From Vermamoeba vermiformis (lineage: Eukaryota > Tubulinea > Echinamoebida), in the NCBI GenBank assembly GCA_045837725.1, contig JBEWZL010000238.1, forward strand, positions 62,001-126,000: a stretch of DNA of 64,000 bases, written 5' to 3'. The position numbers and the translations under genes are program-made. Of the stretch, positions 48,865 through 61,909 are shown one piece after another. Below the pieces are notes generated by a model. It was not told the DNA's origin. It saw only the letters and a program-made list of their open reading frames with translations, and ran no database searches. How positions within the stretch are numbered: the stretch's first letter is position 1; each line of letters opens with the position of its first letter.

Positions 48865-51800
48865 ATGGAAGATCAATTTTGTCGTGTGATTACTTTCTAT
48901 CTCAACGGAAAGAAAGTCACCGTAACGGATGCTGAGCCAGATATGACACTTTTGGCTTGGCTTCGTTCACCAGGTAATATATCTTGAAATATGTATTAAT
49001 TTAATGATAATTAATGAACGAGAACTTCATATAATGTTGGGAAATGAAACTAACCTCGGGATTGCATTTTAGCTGTTGGACTCACGGGTACCAAGTTGGG
49101 CTGTGGTGAAGGAGGTTGTGGTGCGTGTTCAGTATTAATATCTCATTGGGATGTTGAACGCAAGAAGATTGTGTATGTATTTTTCAATTTTAAAATAATG
49201 TTTTGAAAACTAATAATTGAAAAAATATGCATGAGAGCCGAAAAAATTGATTATTAATAATAATATGCACATGATAATTATATTAATTATATTATAGTCA
49301 CCGCGCTATTAACGCTTGCTTGGCTCCTTTGTGTTCGGTTGACGGATGTGCTGTTATCACCATTGAAGGCCTTGGTACTTCTAAGAATCTTCATCCCGTG
49401 CAAGTAAGTAATTGGTTAATAATCACCACGCTCCGAATACAAATTCTATTGTGGATCCACAATTTTGCAATTTGCAATGCCAAGTTCATAAACGAATTTT
49501 ATTTTGATTGGGCAAGGTTAAAATATCTCTAATATGAATATTTAAATTACGATTGCGCCAATGAATTGCAATAGCATCATTTTCTAACAATTGGACAGGA
49601 ACGGTTGGCCAAGTTCCACGGATCTCAATGTGGTTTTTGCACTCCAGGTAACCAGGATAGAAATTTATTAATAACCAGCACGTCATTAACATTATTATAG
49701 GCATTGTAATGGCAGTCTATGCGTTCTTGCGCGAACACCCCAATGCCACCCGAGCAGATCTGGAAGACTCGATGGACGGCAATTTGTGTCGATGCACTGG
49801 TTACAGACCTATTCTCGATGCTATCAAGACCGTAAGTACAGTGTTCATATTCATAACGCATTAGTGCTGGTGGTAGAGCTGTAATGTGTCCATACTAACC
49901 TCGTGCCTGTGCATCCAGTTCGGCAGTGACTACGGAGATTGTCCGCTCGAAGAACAGATCAAAACAACGCATGTTGAGGACGGCGAAGTGCCACATCAAC
50001 ACAGCCAACAGAAGAAGATCAAGGGTCAATTTGTCTGTCCCTCAAGTGGCAAGCCGTGTGACTGCGGCAAGGTAATTTCATCATAGTCGTGTCTTAATGA
50101 TTAATCAATCGCTAACAACACCAACAGACCTTTGCAGACGAAGAAAACAAGCTCGAAGACAAAGTGTTGCACGACGAATCAGCCGCACAGGCCGAGGCAT
50201 TGAGCGAACCAATCTTCCCGCCACAATTGAAGAAATACGAGCCTCAATCGCTGTGCATTCAAGGCAAGAACTGCGTGTGGTATCGACCTGTCAATCTCGA
50301 AGAGTTGTTGCAGTTGAAGGTTTGCATTAATTTTGACACTTTTGACACGCACCACCGAACTAACGTCAAATTCTGTCATAGAAAACTCACGGCAAGCTCG
50401 CAAAGTTGGTTGTTGGTGCCACTGAGATTACATTGGAAATGAAAATGTTTAATTACGGCATATTAATTGCTCCTACTGCTGTGCCTGAATTGAACAAGGT
50501 AGATCCCGACATTCGAGTTTGCAAACAGTGATGGCTAATTATTATTGCTAGGTTGAAATTACACCTGAAGGCATTAATGTTGGTGCTGCGGTTCCATTGA
50601 CATATTTGGTGCAAGTTTTGAAACAGCAAGTCGCATCTAGATCTGTAAGCAATTAACCCAATAATTTAAGCTTATTTAACTTCATAAAATGCAGGCGCAA
50701 GAGTCGTGGTTGTACAAAGCTTTGATTGAACAGTTCAGATGGTTCGCTGGTCATCAAATTCGGTAAGTGTTGCTTAGTGACCCTAACACTTTTTTGCTTT
50801 TTACTCTTGTTCATTTTGCTCTTGGTTTTTGTATTTATTATTTTATATCAGTAACGCCGCATGTCTTGGAGGCAACATTCAAACAGCGAGTCCCATTTCA
50901 GACATCAACCCGATTTTGATGGCTGCTGGTGCTAAAGTCACGCTTGGCTCTGCTGGTGGTATCAGACGAGTGGTCTCCATGAGCGAGGATTTCATTCGCG
51001 GCTACAGACAGGTACGTTGTAATATGTTTCAATACTGAACTCCAATGCTAATCTGAGCAATTAGACCTGTTTGGAGCCCGAAGAAGTAATCATCAGCGTG
51101 CACTTGCCCGCGACTCGTCCGCACGAGTACGTGATGGCCTACAAACAGAGCAGACGTCGCGACGATGACATTGCCATTGCTTCAGCCAGCTACAGAACTT
51201 TGTTTGAACAACGTAAGTCGTGTTCAGCTGACATGTAGTGCTTACTAACACCGCGGCACCACCAGAGGACAATCAATTAGTGGTGAAAGAGATGTACATG
51301 AGCTACGGAGGCATGTCTAAACAAACAGTGCGGGCCAAGCAGACCGAAGAGTACTTGAAGGGCAAGCCGTGGACCGAAGAGACGTTCAAGGGCGCACTGC
51401 ACTACCTCGAACTCGACTTGCCCCTCGAGCCCAATGCTCCTGGTGGCATGATTCTCTACCGCAAGACTCTCACCACCAGCTTCTTCTACAAGTACTTCTT
51501 GTTCTTGCAACAGGAACTCGCTGGTGCCGTGCCTGACAGCTACAAGAACATACTCGGCTCATTCCACCGTGAACTGTCTCGCGGCAATCAATACTACCAC
51601 GCGAATAAGTACGTGACATTAAGCATTGATACAAGAGTGATTCTAACAGACTGCGCTATTAGGCAGTCCTCGCAGATTGGTTACCCGCAAGTGCACGTAG
51701 CAGCACTCAAACAAGTGACGGGCGAGGCTATTTACACTGACGACATTCCTCAGCCCGCTAACGGACTCTACGGCGCATTCGTGTGGTCCACTAAGGCCCG

Positions 51801-54089
51801 CGCTAAGATTTTGGGCATTGATCCCAGCGAGGCCCTTAAAATGGAAGGCGTCCGAGATTTCCTTTCAGCACGTGACATCCCGGGCATCAATCAAGTCGGT
51901 ATTGTTGCACACGACGAAGAGATCATGGCCTCACAAGTCGTGCCGTGTGTTGGTTTCCCTGTTGGTCTCGTCGTTGCCAAGACACTGAAAATCGCTCAAA
52001 AGGCCGCCAAATTAGTCAAAGTTCAATACGAAGACTTGCCTGCTATTATCACTATCGACGTATGTTGACTAGAGCCATTATATTCCAATCCTTGCTAACG
52101 ATGTTAATGCTACAGCAAGCCATTGAAGCCAAGTCCTTCTTCCATCCCATTCACAAACTCGAGCACGGCACTGTGGACACTGCCTTCAAAGAGTGCGATC
52201 ACGTGCTCGAGGGTGAGATGCGTGTCGGTGGTCAAGATCACTTCTACCTCGAGACACACAACGCCCTCGCCATTCCCGGCGAAGAAGACGAGATGACAAT
52301 TTGGTCCTCGACGCAGAACCCCAACGAGGCCCAGTTGAAGGCCGCTGAAGCACTCGGTGTCCCCGCCAATCGCATTGTCGTGAAGATCAAGCGCATGGGC
52401 GGTGGATTTGGTGGCAAAGAAAGTCGTTCATTCACCGTGTCCTCTGCTGCTGCCGTAGCTGCGGCCAAGTTGCGCTGTCCAGTGCGCATCTGCTTGGAGC
52501 GCGATGAAGACATGTTCAGCACTGGTGGTCGTCATCCGTTCTTGGGCCGATACAAGGTCGGATTCAAGAACAACGGTCAAATCTTGGCCTTGCACGTTGA
52601 ACTCTTCGCCAATGGTGGTAACTCACTCGATCTCTCAATGGGTGTCATTGTAAGTGGAATTAATAGCCAAATAAGGCAAGTCTAACATCACTCGCAGGAC
52701 CGCGCCTTGTTCCACGTGACCAACACTTATCGCGTGCCCAATGTCCGCGCCGTGGGTCATATTTGCAAGACTAACACACCGAGCAATACTGCGTACGTTC
52801 AATATTACTTGCCTTTTTTGTCACATAGCTAATCTAATCTTTGCAACAGTTTCCGAGGTTTCGGAGCCCCGCAATCGATGATCATTTGCGAGACTTGGCT
52901 GGACCGCGTTGCCAAGCACTTGAACATGTCACCGACTGTTGTGCGCGACATGAACTTCATTAAGAATGGCGACATTACCTATTATGGTCAAACTATGGAA
53001 GACTGCCACAACATCCGAATTTGGAAAGAACTTTTGGACATCTCCAAGTACGAGGAGCGATTGACGCAAGTGAAAAAATTCAACGAGACTAGCCGCTGGA
53101 AGAAGCGCGGTATTTACTGCGTGCCCACTCAGTACGGCATGTCCTTCACTGTGAAACATTTGAACCAGGCCAATGCCATGGTGCACGTGTACATGGACGG
53201 CTCCGTCTCCGTCACTCACGCGGGCTGTGAAATGGGTCAAGGACTGCACACAAAGATGATTCAAATCGCTGCCAATGAGCTCGGCGTGCCTGTCGACAAG
53301 ATCTACATTGCTGACACGAGCACTGACCGTGTTGCCAACGGTGCACCCACAGCAGCAAGTGTGACGTCAGATCTCAACGGCATGGCTGTGCTCTTGGCCT
53401 GTCGTGAATTGCGTCGTACTTTGGAACCATTGCGCCGTCAACTTGGTGGCGAGGCTACGTGGCAACAAATTGCACGCGCAGCATGGATGGAACGCCTGCC
53501 ACTGACTGCTCACGGTCACTACGCCACGCCAGACTTGCACTTTGATTGGCAAGTTGGCAAGGGTCGTCCATTCAACTACTACAACCACGGAGCTGCGTGC
53601 AGTGAAGTCGAAGTTGACGTGTTGACAGGCGACTTCCAGATCTTGCGCACAGATATTGTGATGGATGTCGGCAACAGCATCAATCCTGCCATTGATATTG
53701 GTCAGATTGAAGGTGCCTTTGTGCAAGGTCTCGGTCTCTTCACCCTCGAAGAAGTTGTCACATTCGCCGATGGTCGCATGTTCACACGTGGTCCCTCAAC
53801 GTACAAGATCCCTGGCTTCAAAGACATTCCTCTCGAATTCAACGTGCACTTGTTGAAAGACGTGCCCAATCCTCGCGCTGTGCACAGTTCTAAGGGTGTT
53901 GGTGAGCCACCACTCTTCTTGGCTGCTTCTGTCTTCTTCGCGATTAAAGACGCGGTGGCTGCAGCGCGCAAAGAAACAGAGCGCGCAACTTGGTTCCCAT
54001 TGAACTCTCCTGCCACATGTGAGCGCATCCGCATGTCGAGCAAAGACGATTTCACCAAGCAATTTGATCCTAATGACACGCCTTATTAA
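48865..54089 (+). CDS. XDH: Xanthine dehydrogenase, complete
   Basis: About sixteen exons encode roughly 1,330 residues, full length. The N-terminal 2Fe-2S domain has [16 protein letters not shown]; the second iron-sulfur domain has CGFCTPG and [14 protein letters not shown]. The FAD domain has [13 protein letters not shown] and [17 protein letters not shown]. The molybdopterin domain has [12 protein letters not shown] (catalytic-side Glu environment), [10 protein letters not shown] (substrate Arg), [13 protein letters not shown] and [20 protein letters not shown] with the catalytic Glu of GEPP. Matches to animal XDH are strong at the C-terminus ([32 protein letters not shown]). It oxidises hypoxanthine to xanthine and urate. 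A CArG word lies in an intron at 52667-52676. Confidence 0.97.
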
Positions 54090-54514
54090 ACAATAAAACA
54101 ATCTTTAAAATGAAAGCCAAAAAATAACCATATCGATTGCTAATGTTGCAATGGAACGATTGAAATTACACTGTATTCTCGTGGAGTCGGCCGAAAAAGG
54201 CTATTTTCGAAGGAATTATATGCTCGAACGAGTAAGTCCAAAAAAGCACCTCGTCATTAGATCGCGACGCAAAGGCTTTTGGTAAAGACAATTAATTACT
54301 TTTGCCAGAGGACTACCAGTAGCATCCACAACAAATCGTGTTTCATAAAATACTAGTTTTGACCAAGGAAGCAACACGGTTTTTAGTATCTTGTGCGTTA
54401 AAAAGCGTTCACAACTCGGAGCCAGGTCCGAAAGGATGAACGGCTAACACTCCCGGCGTCATACAGCTCAACTGAGTTTAGGCTGGTACATACATTTACT
54501 AATTACTACATCAT
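54090..54514. other. Intergenic between XDH and propeller gene
   Basis: The two genes converge here. AATAAAACAATC at about 54091 is a probable XDH poly(A) signal. An open frame from ATG at 54151 gives 44 codons (MERLKLHCILVESAEKGYFR and on), without homology that I recognise; I do not call it a gene. Confidence 0.4.
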
Positions 54515-55972
54515 TTACAATGAGACTTGCGTGACAGACACAACAGGCGGCGTTTGTTGTGAGGAGCCGAAGAATCCTTTGTTCGTGCGCGGATAATAAG
54601 CACCCCACGACTCGACAGAGGTAAGTGGTCCTTTGAAGGCCATCGTGTCAACGGGCGTGAAGTCACTCAAACGGAGCTTGTACAGGTGGCGCGGTGTGTT
54701 CATGTACATGTAGGTCTTGTCAGTGTTGATCCAAGCGCTGTAAAACGGACCTTCGTTGCGCGTGTTGGGCACATCCAGCACTTTGTCGACGGCCATTGTG
54801 TTGCGGTCCAGTCTGAACACGACATTGTCAGCTTGCATGCCGTTCGAGGCGTTAGTGCACGCTAAGTAGATCCACTTGTCGTCCATCAGAATGTTGTCGG
54901 GGAAGATGATCTGATCCGCGCCAGGACCGAGGTTGAGGAGTGTTTTTGTGGTCTTGCCGTCACTCAAGCTGACTTTGTAAATAGTTGGCGGGAAGTTGGG
55001 GGCAATGTACGCGACACCATCTTCGACGTGCATATTTGAGCCACCGCCTAATTGATCTGCTTCGTATTGATATTGCGCGACAACCTTCTCTTGTTGCAGA
55101 TCTACTTTCCACACGGACTTTTTGTCGAGATAATAGCCGTATTGACCCTGTGCATCACTCCATGCATCCAAGAAACCGTGTGATGGGATGGTCAATGTTT
55201 GTTTGACTTTCCATTGCTACAATAATGATATTAGTTTTGTTGCAATAAATTAAAAGCAAATCCGCACCTTTCTGTCAACAACAGCGAGCCAAGAAGTTTC
55301 ATCGCAACCATAACACCATCCTAATTATGCGTATATCAGTAAAGAATGTTCAAGCGTAATTTCTTAATTCACAGTGGAAAGTTCAGCAATTCAATTTCGA
55401 TCTGACAAACTTTCAGAATTTCTTCGATTAAATCGGTGATTACGCATTTGAATATTTAATATTTGGACTCACCTTGACCAACAAAAACCTTATCAGGTGT
55501 AATAACAATGCCAAAAGCCAAGCGGGTTGAATCTGGGCCGGCACCAACCTTAATGGCATTATTGACGCCTTTTTGGCCTTGACTTTCAGCATCAAACTTC
55601 CACAAATATTGACCGTCTGATGCGAAACCTGCGAGAGAAAAATATTAAGTCAAGTTGGAAAATTCAGAAAAATCATCAATTAATTCCAGTAGAGGACAAA
55701 TAACAAAATACATACAGGAGCATTTAGTATGGTATTTTGGAATATCATTCGTATTAATGAGAATTATTTGAATTCTTACCTTCAGTAGAATTTCCGGATT
55801 TGTCAACTTGAATCGTGGCCACAAATGACCAGAATGTCGAGGTCTGATTGATGCCCAATAAGAATGCAGAGTCTATTTTCATGTTGCCATCTTGACTTTC
55901 AACAGCATTGCCGAGACTGGATGCAGCCAATCCAATGATTAGCAGCGCAGCGCAGATAGTACGAGTTTTCAT
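54515..55972 (-). CDS. Secreted beta-propeller-like protein
   Basis: Four exons encode about 355 residues. The signal peptide is MKTRTICAALLIIGLAASSL. The body has repeated strand pairs with S(D/N)G and V(W/Y)KV(D/S) motifs: FASDGQYLWKFDAESQG, SVWKVDLQQEKVVAQYQYEA, TIYKVSLSDGKTTKTLLNL, VVFRLDRNTMAVDKVLDVPN and HLYKLRLSDFTPVDTMAFKG. The period of about 45 residues suggests a six- or seven-bladed propeller of the SMP-30/YVTN type. No active-site signature is clear. It ends VSVTQVSL. It could be an extracellular binding or lacton-hydrolysing protein; I cannot decide. Confidence 0.65.
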
Positions 55973-56526
55973 GATTAGAATTTATACAATGTTATGTGCT
56001 ATGGTGTTGCACTGTTGTTTAAAATGCTTCTCTTTTCGTTTCAGGTTTTTGTTTGCGTTCCCAAGATTTCGCGCAGAATTTCCGAGCGGAGCAAGATCTT
56101 GGGAATCAAATAGTTACGCACACGTCACCACTCCACGGTCTATGTAATGGTAGCTATGCTCTTTCCCTGTCGATGCCATACCCAACAATCCATCAGATCG
56201 GATCAGATCCCTGCAGCTTTGATCATTTGTATATGCAGCCGTAATGTTGTAAGTACATCGCTGGCAACAAAATATTGACTATAAGATCGATGTCAATATT
56301 ATTGTTTGTAATGTTCGCGTATAAACTTTATTTATATGATTACAAGTATAATTTACATATATTACTATCTAGCTATCAATATCTCGCACAAACCTCGCCA
56401 TTCAAACAACATTATGGCTCGTCAAGCACGCACTCGACTAGTTCTTATTAATATCCAAATGCGACTACGAGCACAATATTGTTCTAATGGCCAATGAGCG
56501 TGCCAGATCCGCTCTCACGAGGCCAA
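55973..56526. other. Intergenic, AT-rich
   Basis: 554 bp between the propeller gene start (55972, minus) and the next minus-strand stop (56527). It holds the promoter of the first and the 3' end of the second. The open frames seen here (for example 55908-56147) are not supported by any motif. Confidence 0.4.
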
Positions 56527-57703
56527 TTATTTTTTGAAGATCTTCATCCAGCTGTCAATGTCTTTCTCCGCGTGACTCTTGTCCACAAACTGCTTGTTGT
56601 CCGTCGTGTTGTCAATGCCTTGTTGTTTTTGCACTTTTTTGACGACGGGTGAGGCAGCAGGACTGTTCTGCGAGGCCACTGCAGCTGAAGGCACGGTCAG
56701 ATCTGCGCCTGACGACTTTCTGTCACGTGGTGCAGGCGATGAATTGTTGGACGATCGATCGAGATTTGTTCCGCTGTTCGCTGTGGGCAGACTGGGATTG
56801 GACGTGCTGCCTGCTGGGGCACTCGACGGACCACTGCCGGTATTGCCGCCCTTCTTGGCGAAGATGTTCATCCAGCTGTCCACATCTTTCTGCGCGACTG
56901 ACTTGTCGACGAACTGTTTGTTGTCTGTCGTGTTGTCGATCTTCTTGGGGGCCTGCGGGGTAACCACAGCTATTTTTGGAACAAGGGCATTAATATAATG
57001 GACCGTACAACGCGCCATAATTAACTCAATATCATTAATTTACGCTATATTATCGTAAAATGAATATTAAATTGTGGCAAATAATAGCTATTGTAACGTG
57101 TTAAGGAACAGACGCTGAGTTTGACAAGTATTATTCATATCTCCATTCCAATTCAACCACAAAATAATCAAAACTATTAATCGAGCATTATTTGCAGTAG
57201 CGATAATTTTTAAAGCTCGCGCGTAAATGAGTGCTAACGAAGACTTACCTTGTGCGTTATTAAGAGCGGCCAACATGCTTTGTAAGGCCTCATATAGGTG
57301 TTTGTATCGAGACTCTAAATCGTCTTTCGCTTTACGTTCATTTTTTAATTTTTTTGTCAATTTCTTAACGCGCTCTTGTAATAGAACTGGATTGTTATCG
57401 TCATCCACCGGCGGTGTTGTTGGTTCGTCACTATTCAATAATAAATATTATATTAGTCCATAGAATTTATTTATGGCTTTAATAGAAGTGCTATTCGAAA
57501 TTTAATAATTCGGCCGGATCTAAAATTAAATTTAATTTGTGTCGTTACGCATTTCACATCAGTGAATCCTAAGAAATTAATACCACAAAGACATATCTAA
57601 GTAAATAATTACTGTTTAAGACTCGTACTCGTGGAGTACAAGCCACAACGTTAATGAGTAAAACTTGAATTGCACATTAAAGTAAGACTTACACTGCAGC
57701 CAT
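56527..57703 (-). CDS. Coiled-coil protein with a duplicated ~33-residue motif
   Basis: Three exons (57693-57703, 57249-57430, 56527-56969) encode 211 residues. The first exon is only ATGGCTGCAGT. Residues ~15-60 form a coiled coil (LLQERVKKLTKKLKNERKAK, then DDLESRYKHLYEALQ). Then comes a motif with IDNTTDNKQFVDKS, then A-x-KD, then DSWMNIFAKK. It is repeated almost exactly at the C-terminus (IDNTTDNKQFVDKSHAEKDI and DSWMKIFKK), with a Ser/Pro-rich linker of about 80 residues between. The family is unknown to me. The two motif copies suggest tandem short-linear-motif binding. Confidence 0.6.
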
Positions 57704-58006
57704 TTTCTATTTACAAAATGCAATGTGGCCGTACGACGGGAATATAATGAAGAATTTCCAAGCTCGGTTACCGTTGTATTTTGGTATCAATCTCCCGCGA
57801 GATTTTTTACTGCGGCAAGCTTAGCCATAGAACAACATACTTCCTTAAATCAAAGTAGAACTGTTAACATAATATACACATTATGTAAGGTTAGATTAAG
57901 TGATATAGTTCTGTGTGGATCGCATTTTGCCTCGCGATCGAATCGCGTGACTCCTCGTAGGTTGCCTGTCGGTTTTCCGAAGAGCCAAGAAAATGAGCAT
58001 TATTTT

Positions 58007-59531
58007 ATGCTTCGAACAGTACGAACAATATATAAGGCGATTAATACAATGTCATTAAAGCGAAAGATCAAACAAATTGATTCAATAGAAATCAAAGAAG
58101 AGAAAGTTACGCCAAATAAGCGTCAAAAAAAGCACATAAAAATCGAATTTGAAACAGTGAAGACTGAGAACCTGCCTGATGTTCAAACCGTCTTCGATCT
58201 GCTCGCTAAAAAATACGGCAAGCCAACCATACTCAAATCAGGAGCTAGTGAAAGCACTTGTGGGCGAAAGGAAACATTATGCGAGGCTTCAGGTACAATA
58301 ACCATAATAATACTAAAGTGGTGCTAAATTTTTACGATTAGTTGCCTTGATCCTGTCACAAAATACAAGCAACACGAATTCAAACCGCGCATGGGTCTCA
58401 TTAGTAAACAAGTTTGGTACAATGGACAATGTTAGAGTTGCGCGAGTGGAGGACATTGAAGAGGCAATTAGATCTGGGTACGTGTCAATTTCAGGACGTC
58501 AATATTTAGTCCTAACTGTACTCTGTATATAGGGGCCTCGCCAATGTCAAAGCCAAGCGCATTAAAGCATTCCTCGAAGAAGTTAACGACCGTAAGCACG
58601 TCCATCGCACCGTTCGTGAATACTGATCGTGCTGTTCAATCAGGATACGGCGAGACGAGCATTGAGTTCTTGCGCACAAAGCCCATCGATGAAGTGCGCG
58701 AGACCTTGTTGTCGTTTAAAGGCATAGGTCCGAAGTGTGCTGCGTGTTTGATGAGCTTCTCGATGGATCTGCCTGAATTTGCAGTGGTAAGTCATAGCTG
58801 TGCTATCATCAACAGTTGTTTGCTCAACACTAGTTGAGAATTGATTATGAATGTCACAGACACTCCGCGGAGGTAGACAAACAAATGTCCGAAAATTCCT
58901 CGCGCAGCGGTCCGCGATAAGAATTTCCATGTGCCGAGCTCCGAACTTTCTGTTTTGGACTGCGTTGATTGGTGGATTTCAATGGCGTCTAAGAATAGAA
59001 AGTTCTATGGCCGCACGGCACCGCTGTGAATCCTTCTATTGCCCGTACTCAGCTTCTAATTCTGCACTCACAATAGGACACGCACGTGCATCGGTTGTGC
59101 AATCGCATCGGATGGGTCTCAACAGGGGCCAATCGCGACAAGACCTATGCTATCATGGCGAATATCATACCCGATGATATCAAGGTACGCGTATCGAATG
59201 TCATCCGTTCCAAGCATCTGAACTGACTTGCAACAATGACCAGTTAGCCATGCACGTGCTGCTGATCAAGCACGGTCGATTGACATGCAAAGCAGGCAAG
59301 CCTAACTGCGGGGACTGTCCGCTGACCCAACACTGCAAGTTCTACAAGTTGAACAAAGAGGCGCTAGAGAAGGGCGAGGTGAGTGACGACGACGATAAAG
59401 AAAATGTCAAGGAGAATGCCGCGGTGCTGGTGATGAGTCCGCGCACGCGACAGATCAAAAAGAACATGAACGTCAGTGAGAGCTCTGATGAGGCTGATGA
59501 TGACGCTGATTACAACGAAGAGTTGTTTTAG
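58007..59531 (+). CDS. Endonuclease III/Nth-type DNA glycosylase
   Basis: Seven exons encode roughly 330-345 residues depending on start (58007 or 58049). The N-terminus MLRTVRTIYKAINTMSLKRK could be a mitochondrial presequence, and KRKIKQ or KRQKKH a nuclear signal. The domain contains the helix-hairpin-helix LLSFKGIGPKCAACLM with catalytic Lys, the acid VDTHVHRLCNRIGW, and the 4Fe-4S loop C-x6-C-x2-C-x5-C (CKAGKPNCGDCPLTQHC). The C-terminus is acidic and Lys-rich. It repairs oxidised pyrimidines by base excision. The intron between 58789 and 59079 is about 290 bp, unusually long here. Confidence 0.88.
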
Positions 59532-59577
59532 TGCTGTTGATAGCAATATATAATACAAGTCTTATAATACATTCATT

Positions 59578-60951
59578 CTAGCTATATTTAGCTGTTGTTC
59601 TTCGTGGTCGTTTGTTCGCGCGAGAAGTACTGTCATCTTCGTCCATGATCTCGATTTGAATGGTCACTTTCTCTTCGCGTTTTCTTTTCCTCGAATTATT
59701 ATCGCTGCTATTTTCATTACGAGCAACTTTGCTATTGTTATTGGCCGGCTCTTCATCGAGTACAATTGGCTCTGCTGCGTTTGTAAAACTTTGCAATCGT
59801 TCGGAGATCCATTTCGATTCATCTTTGGCATTGTGCTTATTATAGAACGCTAATAATAGGTCATATGTCTGTTTCACTGTTGCGCCAGTCAATGCCGTCA
59901 CTTTGTGCAAGCAAACAGGGCACAAATGAATGGGCTGGGCAAAGTCTTCTTCTAAATGACCAGATCCGTTCATAATACACGCGTAATAAGAGCAGTGGTC
60001 CATGCCGAACATGTGGCCTATTTCGTGCACCATAATCTTGCAGCTGCGTAGTAACAGAATGCGCCGATCTGCATCCGTGTAAACGAGCTTTTTCTTTTTC
60101 TTTTCAGAGCGCAACACTCGAGCATCGAAATTAGGGTCGTAGCGCGTGAAGCTAAATATAGCTGCGCCATTGCCGCCGAATGCCATGCCTGCTGTAAACG
60201 CATCTGTGTTGCCGTCGTACAAATCCTCCATTGTAACTGCCAGCTGTTGAAAGATTGGTCAGCACTTGGATAAGAACAGGTATTATATAGTAATGTTGGT
60301 ATTAACTTTTTAAAGCCCCTTGATTCAACAGAAAGTTACTTACGAGACAGATGCCGTCGTCAGGAATGATGTCCACTAAATAGCTCAACAAATCAGCTAC
60401 TTTGAATTGTCTGTGTGTATCTTCAGTCTTCTCTTCGTAATAACGGTGACATTTGCGCCACGTGATCGGCACCAGTTCTCCATCCGCTGTTTTCAGGTAG
60501 TACTTGTTGCCTTTCTGCTCAAAATTGAGTGGAGGCAATCGCTTAGTTACGAAGGGTGCGTAGAAGGCGTTGCAGTATTCAGCTAGAGCATCCAACGAAG
60601 GCGCATTTTGGTCAAAAGTCCCGATCGGCAACAAATAAATCGTTTTCTTTGTTGTCGTCAACAACTTGCGACGTCCAGCGAACTTCTTCCAACCATCGAA
60701 CGACTGTATCTCGGGTGCGTATTGTGCAAGCCAATCATCGATGTGCGTTGGCGTTGGAATCGGTTTGAAGAACTTTGGATTTGGTTGAAACTCTGGTAAT
60801 TCAATTTAACACCAATAATCTGAAAATTATTTACTAATTGTAGCTTACCTATAGGAATATTATTATCACCGAATCCGATGGCCTTGATTTTTCTGTCTTC
60901 CGTTGGTAATAATGCTTTATGAGCAAATCCGACCTTTTTTGATCGTGACAT
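59578..60951 (-). CDS. AMZ: Archaemetzincin zinc metalloprotease
   Basis: Three exons encode about 400 residues. The N-terminal part (LLTTTKKTIYLLPIGTFDQN, APSLDALAEYCNAFYAPFVT) and DLLSYLVDIIPDDGICLLAV lead to the catalytic motif IMVHEIGHMFGMDHCSYYAC, followed by IMNGSGHLEE and HLCPVCLHK. This fits the archaemetzincin pattern HExxHxxGxxHCxxxxCxM with CxxC. The Asn/Lys-rich C-terminal tail (KRKREEKVTI, RANKRPRRTTAK) has nuclear-localisation-like clusters. It is most similar to AMZ1/2. The promoter faces the small gene at 61127. Confidence 0.92.
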
Positions 60952-61126
60952 TGGATTTGTGGTATTTGGCTTTCTATTAATTGAATAATAATTGTCACAC
61001 TACATCATTCTCTTAAATGTTGTTTGCTGAGCGTCACTTCAAAAAAAGCTGTTCAAAAATTGGGCGCGAACAGATTGGACTGTTCACGTGCTCCTACAAA
61101 GTGAAGGCCACACGTCAGTACTACAA
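60952..61126. promoter_or_regulatory. Divergent promoter with GGGCGCGAA element
   Basis: A 175-bp region between the archaemetzincin start and the small gene contains TTGGGCGCGAA at about 61059-61069, which resembles an E2F-type site, and a CACGTG at about 61085. Function is inferred only from the pattern. Confidence 0.35.
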
Positions 61127-61552
61127 ATGGGAGATCCAAGTGCTACAGAATATTGTTTCAAGAACGAAATAAGGAGGAATAAGCAGCACGCAGATCCAGA
61201 CCTGAACTCGTTGCTCGAATTCTTTCAAGCGGCGGGTGCGTTCTATAATTAAGTAGTACATCGAAACTAATTTCTATCGTCAGAAATTAATGTATTCGAC
61301 TCTATCAATCGCTTTCAGAACCTTATTGAAGATTGGAAAGCCCTCACCGACAGATTCAAACAGCCGAATGAGCCAGTACACGATGTTAAGTCTGAGAATG
61401 TAAGTGCTCAGATTCGACTATAGTTTGAGACCAATCAATTATAATAGGAAGATAATACTGAGCTCGAGATACAGCGCTGCTTAGTCAAGCTGTTTGAGAT
61501 CGATCACCAGATCCTCATGAAGAGGTGCCACGAGCAACGACCGCCAAAGTAG
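61127..61552 (+). CDS. Small helical protein, family not recognised
   Basis: Three exons (61127-61235, 61284-61399, 61448-61552) join to 109 residues: MGDPSATEYCFKNEIRRNKQ, LNSLLEFFQAAEINVFDSIN, RFQNLIEDWKALTDRFKQPN, then ELEIQRCLVKLFEIDHQILM and KRCHEQRPPK. It is predicted all-helical, with two Cys near the C-terminus. The shape (helical hairpin, about 110 residues) suggests a small complex subunit such as a mediator, kinetochore or BLOC-type component, but I cannot assign it. The in-frame splicing of three exons supports its reality. Confidence 0.6.
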
Positions 61553-61909
61553 GCATAATCTTGCCATATTAATTCGACTATGTCTTTTATATTCCAATAA
61601 CAATAAAGAGAGCCTCAAAATCAATCAGGGCACTGAAAAAATTTTATGGCGCGTGCTCTCAGCCATTTGTTGATAGAACGACCACGAGTATAGCACTAAG
61701 ATATTAAATAGTATCACGTAAGTATTGGCTTTAAGTTATTATGGTTTAAACGCTAATTATGTGTTCTCTATTTTTAGTAACGCCGATCGATATTTTAATT
61801 TATTCTTGTGCAACTAATAATTCGCACTTAATTAATTATACGCATATTTATTAACTTGCCATACTTTTTTCGTAAAATAAATAATTAACGAATTTTTCTG
61901 TCTTACAGC
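61553..61909. other. Ceramide synthase promoter and 5'-UTR intron
   Basis: A probable 5'-UTR intron runs from GTAAGT at 61718 to TTACAG at 61908, so the start codon lies 2 nt into the next exon. The rest is AT-rich. No other gene is seen. Confidence 0.5.

Noticed and set aside
54151-54285. 44-codon frame starting MERLKLHC
   Set aside because: Too short, no motif, lies in a 3' region; could be chance.
58860-59078. Possible extra exon in the long intron of the Nth-type gene
   Set aside because: The reading VDTHVHR needs direct joining of 58788 to 59080; the open frame inside has no counterpart in the family.
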